A stretch of 64,000 nucleotides of DNA from assembly GCF_020360975.1 (NCBI RefSeq), contig NW_025408690.1, forward strand, positions 62,001 through 126,000, in the 5' to 3' direction. Positions 39,876-49,598 of this stretch are shown here, one piece after another. Source of the DNA: Hirsutella rhossiliensis (taxonomy: Eukaryota > Ascomycota > Sordariomycetes > Hypocreales > Ophiocordycipitaceae). The position numbers were made by a program, and so were the translations under genes. The stretch's first letter is position 1. Every line of letters begins with the position of its first letter. The notes under the pieces are model-generated. The model did no database searches. It saw only the letters and a program-made list of their open reading frames with translations, and was not told the DNA's origin.

Positions 39876-42394
39876 GGGACTAGCTCGGCCGTAGTCTCGA
39901 TCGGAAGCCAGCACTCGCCGCGAGCCATCCAGTCCCGGCCGGCCAGCAGGGCCGAGATCCCCGCCACAACTCCGGCCGCAGCCGGGCTGCTTGTTGGCGG
40001 CAGAGATAGCGCCTCGGCAGGTACGGTCGTAGAGCGAGGTAAAGGCGTGTAGCGGTGATAGCTAACCGGACGCAGGTAGATCGGCGATAAGACGGCAGGC
40101 GAGGAAGAGCAGAAGAGGAAACGCCATCTTAGTAGTGGGCAGGCCGAGCGGAAACGCGCCCGGGTCGGTGAAAGGTGCCGAGACCAAGGGAGCTGCAGGC
40201 CGAGGACCTAGCCAGCGCGCTGCGGCACCTCGACGAGGAGTTCGAGGCGGGCGAGAGGCTGGCCAACGAGCAGACGTGGTGTGCGCCGGTGCCGCGCGAG
40301 AGGCAGGTGAGGACGGTGCGGAAGTTCTACCGGGCGTTCCACGACGCTGGCACGCTGCCGATCGCGACCTGCACGCTATGCTACCGGAAGCGGGCCAAGG
40401 GGAGCTGAGGAGATGGCGTGGGAGGGTGGGGGGGTGGTCGCGGAGCGGTGTTGCGGGGGGCGGGCGGTCCCCGTTCGGGTGCCAAGCCTGCTTCCCGGAG
40501 GGCAGGCCGGTGGCGGTCTGCGCAGAGTGCGCGCGATGGGCCGGGCGTGAGGGGGCGTCGCCGGCCATGCACCTCCATGGGCGGCTCGGCTGCGAGCACG
40601 CGTACCCCGACGAGCTAAAGGACCTCACGCCGCTCGAGGAGAAGCTCATCTCGCTCAACTCGTGCTACGGCTTCGTGACGAAGTATAGCATCCCCGGCGG
40701 CCAGAGGCAGAGCGTGAGGTACCCGAGGCACGTCAAGGGCCATATCACGGTGTTCCCGAACGACGTGCAGGGCCTGGCTGCCAGGTGCTCCCGCACCCGC
40801 TGGTCCGGGTCATGGACGAGATCCACGTCTCGTGGCAGGGCGCTGAGAGGCCCGGGCCGCGGGACCTATCAGGCCTGCTGTCGGTAAGGCGGTCGGCGGT
40901 CGAGAGGGCGCTGGCCTGGCTCAAGGAGAACAACCCGCTCTACGGCGAGGTCGAGATCGACGCGGCGGAGATAGCCAGCTGGGGCGCCGCCGCACGGTGC
41001 CGCCGGTGGTGTGCGAGCGGCTGGAGCGAAACGAGCCGTCGGCGCGGGAGAGGACGCAGACGGCGCAGGTGGTGCCGCCGTCGGAGCGGGCCATGGACGA
41101 CGGAGGCGCGGCCGAGATCGAGGAAATCCTCGCGATGCTAAGGCAGGGCCAGGACCCCGCCGAGGAGCCGCGACGTCGGGCTCACGTGCGAGGACGACGA
41201 CAGGGACGGCGCTAGGCCCGAAGAGGACGGGGACGTAATCAATGAGGTAACGTCTTCCGGCATGTTCCCGTTAGATGGGGCGCCAGATGTGGCCGACGCC
41301 GAGAAGATTCGCTTCGCCCGCGACGCGGTCGGGCCCGAGGGAGCGCGCGCCAGCCCGAGGACGTGGGTAGGGACGGCGGCCAGAGGGGCGGCGGGCGACG
41401 GCGGCGACGGCGAGCCGTACATACAGGTGCGACGCGGCGAGGATTTCGCCGACTCGGCGGACGCCTCCTTCTTTGCAAAGGCCTTTCCGACCCTGTTCCC
41501 TTTGGCTTAGGCGGGCCGAGGCTCGCCGACGAGGACGCCGCGGGAGAGCGCGGGCCCAGCGTCGGGAACCAGGGCGCCCAGGCGGAGCGGGTTGCAGAGG
41601 GCCTTATGTCGACGCGGAACATGAAGCTCCAGGCATGGGCCGACGTCGTGCTGCGGCGTCACGGCGGCCGGTTCGCGACGCACCCTATCTTCGCCTTCCT
41701 TGTCTTTAACATGGGCGTGCGGTCTAAGAACCGCCAGGCCAGCATGCTAGGCGTAGCGAGGAAGAACTTCGCAAGGGTCGAGGGCCTACTAAAGTCGTTA
41801 ACGGCGCAGAGGCTCGAGGCGGCCAGGCCGAGCTCGAGGCCACAGGTAAGACTAGCGACGACGGGGTAAAGAGCTCCTCCGGTCCCTCTCCGTGTTCGGC
41901 TACCGGCAGCCAATGTCGAGGAGAGCCGCCTTAGTATGCGGAAGAAGATACTATCCTCATCGTTAGGTACGGGGTGCCGGCTATCTGGTTCACGCTGAAC
42001 CCGAACGACATTACGAACCTAGTAAAGTTACGGCTAGCGGCGCACCGCGGCCGCGACCCCGACGAGGCCGAGGCCTTCCTAAGTGACCTAGGGACCGCGT
42101 ATAAGCGGACGCGGCTGGCCATATCGGACCCGATGAGCTCGGCCGTCTTCTTCCACCGGGAGATGACGCTCTTCTTCGAGCACTACGTCAACGTCGGGGA
42201 GGAGTCGGTGTTCGGCCACGTCGGCGCATACTACGGGGCGGTAGAGACCAACGAGCGAGGCGCCCTCCACATCCACGGGCTCCTCTGGCTAAGGGGCAAC
42301 GCGGGCATTGGCGACGCGCTCGCCGGCCCGGACGCGGAGGAGCAGGCGGCGTACCGGGAGCGCATCGTCCGCTACGTAGATAGCGTCTTCTGAG

Positions 42395-42473
42395 GTAAGG
42401 CGGCCGCCTTAACACAACCCCGATGCCCCTATCTGGGGCAGGCTGAGGGGCCTAAGCTGAACCGAGGCCGCAG
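42395..42473 (+). other. RepHel intron 1, unit C
   Basis: GAG|GTAAGG donor, AAGCTGAAC branch site near 42454, GCCGCAG acceptor ending at 42473, then GAGCTAGACGCAGAAGG. 79 bp. The exon just before it has lost two bases. Confidence 0.8.
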
Positions 42474-43560
42474 GAGCTAGACGCAGAAGGTTACTGTGCC
42501 ATGCAGGCAGAGCGGTCGGCCACGGCGGACATATCGTCGCGGCTCGACGACGTCGCGCGCTTCACGGACACCTTCGACGAGGAGGCCAACTTCTGCGCGG
42601 GCGCGACGCAGATCCATACGCATAGCGCGACCTGCGTAAAATACTCGCTCGGCGTGGGGCGCGGAAGGGGACCTCTGCCGGTTTAAGGCGCCGTGGAGGT
42701 TGGTGGAGAGGACGGCGCTGACGGCGGACGGGGTGCTCGAGATCCGGCGGACGCATAGCATGGTGAACCGGTGGAACAGGGCGATGGCAGTGGGGCTACG
42801 ACACAACCACGACATCTCGTTCATCGCGACGCAGCGCAAGACCATGGCCCTAATCTACTATATTACTAACTATGCGACGAAGGTAGAGGACCCGGTGTGG
42901 AAGCGTGTGGCCGCCGCGGCCGAGTTCCTTCCTGTGCTAGAGCCGACGGGAGAGGCAACAGAAGTGGCGCCGACCGCGACGCCGGCCGGGAGGGCGGGGC
43001 CGAAGGGGTAGCGACGGCGGCGGACCCCGTAGGGGAATAAGACGAGAACGTTCCTGCTTAAGGCGGCGAATCGAGTCTTTACGGAGCGGCCGCTGTCGCA
43101 GGTCGAGGTGATCGCGCACCTCCTAGGGTACCCGGCGGAGTTTAGCAGCGGCTCAGCGTGGGCGTATATAAACGCAAACCAGCTCTACTGGGCCGTCTTC
43201 CGCCGGTGGCGGCACCTCCGACGGGCGAGCGGCGCCGAGGCGACGGGCGACGCGCCGGACGAGACGGTCGTCGTCGAGGAGGCTGGCCTGAGGATCCCTC
43301 TCGTCGAGGCCTACCGGCACCGGGCGAGCTCCTGCGGGCCTCTGCCTTTATGACTACGCATCGCTTGTAAGGTTAAAGCAAAACGGCAGCGGCGCCGACG
43401 GTATGGCGGGCTGGGGTGAGGTACCCTTCGCGGAGAGCTGGGCGTCGGGGAAGGGCTGGGTGCAGGCGCTTAGGCGGCCGGGTTGCGGGGCGACTGTATG
43501 CGTCGACGGATACCTCAGCAAGGAGTTCAGCGAGGAAGACGACGAGTCGTGCCACCGGAG

Positions 43561-43632
43561 GTGCGTACTATAAGACGGGGGGCGCCTAAGAGGAAGGCAG
43601 AGCAGCTAGGGGCATCGGCTAACAGCATCTAG
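43561..43632 (+). other. RepHel intron 2, unit C
   Basis: CGGAG|GTGCGT donor, GGCTAAC branch-like site near 43617, TCTAG acceptor ending at 43632, then GGCGGCGGTGCAGC. 72 bp. Confidence 0.75.
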
Positions 43633-46050
43633 GGCGGCGGTGCAGCACCTGGCCCTATTCGTGCCGTGGGGTCCTTCCTCGGCGAGGAGGCAGGCGACAT
43701 TAACAACATCTGGGCACGGGCGCGGAGTCGCTGGCGCCGAGGGTCGCGCGGCTCGCAGACAACGTGCAGCTCCTCCGGCGGTCGGCGGAGGACGCGAAGC
43801 GCGACGCCAAGCAGTGGGCCGCCACGGCCGAGGAGGGCGGTATGACGGCGCCGCAGGCCGACGACGAAGGCAGGGGGGCGGCCGAAGGGGCGAGGAGGCA
43901 TACCGCGCCGGCGGGGCGGGCGACGCGGCTCGGCTCATCGACGTCGTCCGAACGCCGCCAGCGCGGGACAAGTCACGGCGCAGTCAACAGAGCTGCTAGC
44001 GATGACGCAGCAGCTCTGCCGGTTCCAGCAGTCGGCGCTCGGGTCGGCGGCCGAGCTCGCGGCGACGGTGGTGGCGGACGAGAGGGCAGGCAGGCGGGTG
44101 AACCTACCGGGCTCGGCGCTGTCGGGGCGGCACTGCCGCGGCAAGAAGAGGTGCGGGCCATCAAGTCGCAGCAGAGGAGCGCGGCGCGGGGCGGGAGCGG
44201 GCGATCCAGGGCATCCAGGGCGGCGGGGCGGCGGCGGGCGTCGGGGCCGACCGCGGCGCGGCCCTTCGCGGGGTGATGGGGGGCTTCGGCGAGGACGACA
44301 TCGACGTAACGGCGGCCGACGGCGACGCAGACGCAGGCACGGCGGCGGGGATGCGCGTGCGGCTCGGCCCGTCGAGCTCGTTCGTCGCCGCCGGCAGGAG
44401 CTGGCGGGCCAGCTCACGCTCAACGAGAAGCAGGCCATCGCCCTCCTAATCGTGTGCCGGCAACTCGACCGAATCCGGCAGGGCGACGACGCAGGCGGCG
44501 ACGGTGGTGGCCAGCTCTGCCTATTCATCGGCGGCGAGGGCGGCACCGGCAAGTCGCGCGTCATCGAGGCGCTCGTCGAGCTGCTCGCCCGGAGGACCTA
44601 TCGAGCCGGGTACTGGTTACGGCGACGTCGGGGACGGCGGCAGCGCGGATCAACGGCATCACGCTGCACTCGGCCTGCGGCCTTACGGTCGGCCAGGGCG
44701 GCCGGGCGGGAGGGGCGACGAGGACATTGACGGCGTACGGCTGGCGGGCCAGGGCGAGCGCTTCGTCGACGGCCGGTCGCGGATGGACTGGCAGGAGAAG
44801 GAGGTGCTGGTGATCGACGAGGTCAGCATGCTCGGGGCGCGGACGCTGCACGCCGCCAACGAGCAGCTCTGCCGGCTGCGGGGGTCGGCGCGGGACTTCG
44901 GCGGCATCCCGGTAGTGATCCTCTGCGGCGACTTCCACCAGTTCCGGCCGGTGCAGGAACGGTCGATCCTGCTGCCGAGCGCGGCGGTGGCGTGGGACGA
45001 GGACGGGGCGTTCGCGGCCGAGCAGCGGCGGCAGCACGACAAGGCGCACGCGCTGTGGCGGCGCTTCACGACGGTCGTCATGCTAGACGAGCAGATGCGG
45101 GCCGCCGGCGACCCGGAGCTGCGGCGGCTGCTCGGGCGGATCCGCCGGGGCGAGCAGGACCGGTCGGACCTAGAGCTGCTCAACTCGAGATGCTACCGGC
45201 CGGGCAGGCGGATCCCGTGGGAGACGGGCCTGACGGTGGTGACGCCGCTCAACCGGAACCGCTGGAACCTCAACCTAGAGGCGGCGCTCGCGTTCCGGGA
45301 GAGGCGGCGGACGGCGGCGCGCGTCTTCCTCTCGAGCATAAGTGGAGGGACGGCGTGCCGACGGAAGAGGAGGCGGTGCTAATGCTAGGCCAGGGCGACG
45401 ACAGCGCGACGCCGGTGCCGGCCGTCTTCCTCTTCGTGCCAGGCATGCCGGTCGTCGTGAACCAGAACACGCACCAGGGGCTAAAGCTTGTGAACGGGGC
45501 CGGGTACACGGCGGTGGACGTCATCCCCGACCGCGCCTTCCCGGCCACCGCGTCTCGGCGGAGCTCATCATGCACTTCGGCCGCCGGCGGGCATCGTGCT
45601 GGCCTCGGAGACGACCAAGGACTTCCACTTCGTCGGGATGCCTGCCGGGACGATCCTGCTAACGCCCATCAGCGTCAAGATCACAGCGCAGCGGAAGCGG
45701 CCATGGCAGCGCAACGACGTCAGCCGGAGGGGCCTGCCGTGCGCCGCGGCCTTCGCCTGCACCGACTATAAGGTGCAGGGCGGGACGCCAGAGCGCGTGG
45801 CGCTGGAGCTGCGGGGGGCGAGGATGACGACGGTCGAGGGGAGGGCGGTGCCGTCGTCGTGCGACCCGTATAGCCTATACGTGCAGCTGTCGCGGTGCCC
45901 GACGCTCGACGGCATCATGCTCGTATCAGAGGTGCGGAGCGGGACCTAGTGGGGAACCGGGTGCCTGAGGAGATGACGGCAGCGCAGGCCCGGCTAGAGG
46001 AGCTTAGCAGGCAGACAACACAGGAGGCGGCCGACTGGCTCCGCAGGTAA

Positions 46051-46440
46051 CGCAGGCGCCCTGCATTTTCCACACTTCTGACGTAAAAGGAGTGTAGGTT
46101 AAGGGCCAGGAGGACGGGCGAAGGGGGTGGTCTGTGGAGGCGTGTGGTCTATGGCGGAGTTAGAAGCCGGGCCGGCTTGGGCACCTTCCTCTATGTGGTC
46201 TGCGGCGGCGTATGGTCTACGGAGGCGTTGGAAGCGAACTGCGCAGCTGGAACTAAAAGGGGCAAGGGGCAGGGCATTATGCATTTTATTTATTAACGAA
46301 TGAAAAGCGAGAACATCGACGAATCAAAAGCGAGAAAAGAACAACCGACGAATCAAAAGCGAGAACGCCAGCGAATCAGAGGGCGGCATTTGCGGGGGGG
46401 AAATCGATGGCGAATTTTTTTTCTCCCCGGGGAGGAACCC
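46051..46440 (+). repeat. 3' tail of unit C with CGAATCA iterations
   Basis: CGAATGAAAAGCGAGAA at 46297, CGAATCAAAAGCGAGAA at 46320 and 46349, and CGAATCAGAGGGCGG at 46372: three and a half units of 23-29 bp. They end like the tails of A and B (AATCA-gAGGGCGG). A CTCCCCGGGGAG palindrome lies near 46424. No gene. Confidence 0.55.
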
Positions 46441-46444
46441 TACA

Positions 46445-46497
46445 GGAGAAGGCTCGCCTCGGGCTCGCGCAAAGAGCCTTGAGGAACAAAAGTTTGT
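46445..46497 (+). repeat. 5'-terminal motif of unit D
   Basis: GAGAAGGCTCGCC, GGGCTCGCGCAAAGAGCC, TTGAGGAACAAAAG: the same order as 14891-14943 and 24871-24923. This motif is the reason for placing the start of unit D left of the copia. Confidence 0.55.
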
Positions 46498-46728
46498 GGT
46501 TGAAATTTGAGGCTGAAAAGGGGGATTTATCTGTCTGTTTGATGTTTCAAGGTTTTGTGGTGGTTGCGGCATCACTGGCACGGAAAAAATCTTTCCCGCA
46601 GTAGCTTGCATCGCGCGACGGGTGATTGGGGGCGAAGAAGATCGGGCGCCAAGCTGTCAGTCATGTCATGCAGCAATACGTGTGAATAAAAAGCAAGGAG
46701 AAGATGAGAAGTGATGGAGGAAGAGGGG

Positions 46729-46736
46729 ATAAAATA
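46729..46736 (+). promoter_or_regulatory. TATA-like box of the unit D MYND gene
   Basis: ATAAAATA in a GC-rich surrounding, about 130 bp upstream of the MYND start codon once the copia element is removed. The insertion lies between this box and the gene. Confidence 0.3.
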
Positions 46737-46827
46737 AGGCGTCGAGAATTCGGCCTTGAGTGGCCTACTTGCTGTTCTAGTGTTCTTCGCATCATATGCG
46801 TCAGTTAATCATAAAAAAAAAACCTAC

Positions 46828-47014
46828 TGTCTGATCATTTGTACGATAGAGCGCACATCGCAGGAGGGTATCACGTGCGTCAGCAGGGAACAACGTTTAC
46901 CCGACACGCGCACAACCTATCAAACCTCACAGCATGGTCTAGATAGCGAAGAATAACAAGAACAACACGATCATCGATCAAAGACCCAACTGAGCCTCAG
47001 TTAACCTATCCACA
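46828..47014 (+). repeat. Copia 5' LTR
   Basis: 187 bp, TG...CA ends, preceded by CCTAC. No differences from the 3' LTR were seen on reading both. Confidence 0.95.
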
Positions 47015-47035
47015 CTGATCAGTTGTTACCTTGGC

Positions 47036-47052
47036 TGGTAACCTCAGAGCAG
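47036..47052 (+). promoter_or_regulatory. Possible primer-binding site of the copia element
   Basis: TGGTAACCTCAGAGC resembles the TGGTATCAGAGC site that copia elements pair with the initiator-tRNA-Met anticodon stem, but has a 2-3 nt insertion and starts 21 nt after the LTR rather than next to it. Confidence 0.35.
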
Positions 47053-47349
47053 CAAGATAGAAGAGACTTCCTCAACGCATCCTCACGATCTGTGGCGCTC
47101 TGCGAAGAAAGAAGTGCTACAACGCGAGACTGACTACGAAGACCCGACCGGCGCCCACTCTATTCAGTCAACCGTGCCTAGTTGTTTGCCTCAGCCGCTG
47201 ACCTCTTAGGCGTGCCCTATCGCACATACAAATCTCTGGTATCCCGCTTGATTATCAGCTTCATTGATCACTCGATCAATTTGACCCTCTCTTGACACCT
47301 TCTTGCCCTATTCCCTCGCAGATTTTCCTGTCAAGCCCCATCCGACATC

Positions 47350-49598
47350 ATGAGCAGCAGCGCAAGCGGCACCAGCGCGAACGCGAACGCACCGGCGCTC
47401 GACATCAACGAATTCCTCGATATTGCTGAATTCAACCGTGGCCTCGCCACAATCTTCAACATGGACCTCTTCAACACCCCAGTCAACGAGACTTCCGATG
47501 AGATCCACTATAATACCTTCGTTCTCGCCCGCATCGTTGATTATAAAGTCTCCTCAACATGTCAAGGTCTCGAGCTGCTTGGATCATTCCAAGAAGACTT
47601 TGAGGATTGGGAGGAAGACGACTTCAAGAAGGTCGATCCAAGGGTCCGTAAGGTCCTACGGAATACCCTAAGGTTCAGAGGAATCTATACAGGAAAGCTG
47701 AACGCAAAGATCACGGCATTCCTAGTAAATCTGAAGAACCGTGACCGACTTCCTGAGTGGGATGAAGACGATCTTCGTGATGCCATCTTATACGAGAAAA
47801 CGGCCGCCTACCGACGCCAACAAGAACTCCTCAGACGATCGCCATCGCTAGCAACAACCCCAGCACCAACCCCAGCACCAACCCCAGCACCAGTCACTCC
47901 CGATCTAAACCTCCCGCAAGACCCCCCCAATGACCAATCCCTACCCCTGTCACGATCGAATCAACAGCAGCAGGAACTTATGATCAGACCAGCTATCGAC
48001 CGCGAAGCTTACCGGACCGTGCCCCCAGTCCAGGTCCCCAATGAAGACCTCGATCCTGCCATCGCCAACCAGTTTTCTAAGCTATGGGATCGAAAGCTCA
48101 ACTATTCAGGTGACGCCTACGATATCCTAGATGATAAGATCCGTTACTTTCTCGATGCCTGCCTCACAGCTAGCATCAAACCGTCACAATTCCACGCTTT
48201 GTTCTCAAATATCCTCACGAAGAGAGCAAAGAACTTCTTCGTGCATCAAGTCAGCCGCGATTCAACGTTCGCGGAGATGTATCAGAAGATGAAGCAGCAC
48301 TTTGATACGGAAGTCAATAGGCAACAGTATCACACTGACTGGACCTCGATCAATTTCACACAGCTTCGGAAGGAATCTCCCGAAGCCTCTCTGTGAAATC
48401 CTCCAGGCTCTTCTTGACAAATTGCAGCTATGCCAGAGAGCTCTTGGGAATAGCTATGGCGGCGAAGACCAGCTAATTTCAACGACAATTCGAGCATGCC
48501 GTGGCGTGCCTGAATTAGAATTCGCCCTCTTCGTGCCGGCTAAGACCTTCGAGGGACTATCTTCACAGCTAAGATCGTCACTCACAACCGTCAGCCAAAG
48601 ACAGCCCGGACAGCCCAGTCAATATCTTCAAGATCAAGACCAATTCTTTACTGACCGCCGCTATCAGCACCCCGCTGACAAAAGGAAGAAGTGGACGAAG
48701 CGCTGCTACGTCTGCGGCAAAGAAGGCTGTTTTTCAACGAAGCATCCGGATGACGAGAGAAAGAGGGCCAAGGAAAGATATCTTCGAGAACGAGGATTTC
48801 ACGGCCAGAAGTCATCTTCCCGTCCATTTACTACGTTCCTTGCCGATTACGAAGGGGACCCAGATGAAGATCAGACCTCTGATTCTGCTGACGATGACTC
48901 TGACGATCAAAGCGATAGCTTCTTTGCAGCTGCCTTCCTATCTAATAGAGCTTTTCGCCACCGCATTCACACCGTCGAGGAGAATCGATATGCGAGGAAT
49001 CACAGCATTTCTTGCTCGATCGCTACAACCGGACCTCTTTCCAAGGATCCTGCCTGACACGGGTGCAGCGAAGATATCTACAGCTGGGATCGACCAATTC
49101 CGCGCGCTCCAACGAGAGATGCCGACGGTCCAGCTACGGAAGAATGCGACGATCGCAACGGTCAGATTCGGTGGAAACGAGCCGACGAACACGATCGGGA
49201 TCACAACAGTCATTACCCCGATTGGAGAAGTCGTTTTCCACGTTATCAATATGTCAACGCCCTTCTTGCTATGCCTCAAGGATATGGACCGTCTCGGTGC
49301 CTATCTCAACAACGTCACGAACGAATTGATCTGCGGCGATAAGAGGATTCCGATCGTACGCAAATGGGGTCATCCGTGGTTCTTCCTACGGAAGGATGAA
49401 GCCGCTATTGCCTTCCTATCCGAAGCCGAGCTTCGGCGCCTACACACTCGCTTTGGCCACCCGTCAGTACACAAGCTACATAAGCTACTGACAAGCGCTG
49501 GGCATGATGTTGAATTCGAAGCAATCGCGATGATCCGAAAATTCTGTCATTTTGCCAGATCAAGGCAGACGCACCGCGCAGGTTCAAATTCACGTTAA
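47350..49598 (+). pseudogene. Copia gag and protease, frameshifted
   Basis: The ATG at 47350 starts a 348-codon Gag frame (MSSSASGTSANANAPALDIN) with a Pro-rich PAPTPAPTPAP linker and a conserved helical part (DILDDKIRYFLDACLTAS). A one-base loss near 48390 in a CTCTCT run shifts it into the next frame, which carries the zinc knuckle (CYVCGKEGCFSTKH) of this fungal copia group. Another change near 49000 leads to the protease with active site LPDTGAAKIST near 49055 and then to the pre-integrase segment (LRRLHTRFGHPSVHKLHKL near 49440). Gag forms the particle; the protease cuts the polyprotein. The next break, near 49555 in a TTTT run, separates integrase. Confidence 0.88.

Larger units (their letters stand above)
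39122..46050 (+). pseudogene. Helitron Rep-helicase (RepHel), unit C, frameshifted
   Basis: The start at 39122 is tentative. The N-terminal 1 kb is Ala/Pro-rich with internal duplication. ELQAEDLASALRHLDEEFEA begins near 40190, followed by DUF6570-like cysteines (TCTLCYRKRAK, CQACFPEGRPVAVCAEC). The Helitron N domain spans 41430-42390. It keeps the best HUH motif of the four units, in frame: ALHIHGLLWL, HUH codons 42268-42276. Intron 42395-42473 follows, then YYITNYATK (about 42855-42883), intron 43561-43632, and the helicase with GGEGGTGKS (44531-44560), EVLVIDEVSMLGA, ILCGDFHQFRPV, VVVNQNTHQGLKLV, TDYKVQGGT and LSRCPTLDGIMLVSE. The C-terminus EAADWLRR ends at TAA 46048-46050. Single-base frame changes are frequent, for example near 40400, 41000, 43680 and 45340. 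Confidence 0.88.
35636..46440 (+). mobile_element. Helitron family 2, unit C
   Basis: Order: diverged 5' motif (35636-35735), MYND gene (36028-36591), accessory gene on minus (36816-38270), RepHel (about 39122-46050) and a 3' tail with CGAATCA repeats (46297-46380). The coding sequence is more GC-rich than in A and B and uses CTA and GTA codons often. The MYND gene is shared only with D. Confidence 0.75.

Noticed and set aside
46823..46830. A solo LTR next to unit D
   Set aside because: Both LTRs flank an internal gag-pol region and share one CCTAC duplication, so this is a single full-length element.
46756..46956. Short ORF of 66 codons, with a near-identical ORF at 52362-52568
   Set aside because: Both lie mostly within the copia LTRs; they are alike only because the LTRs are identical.
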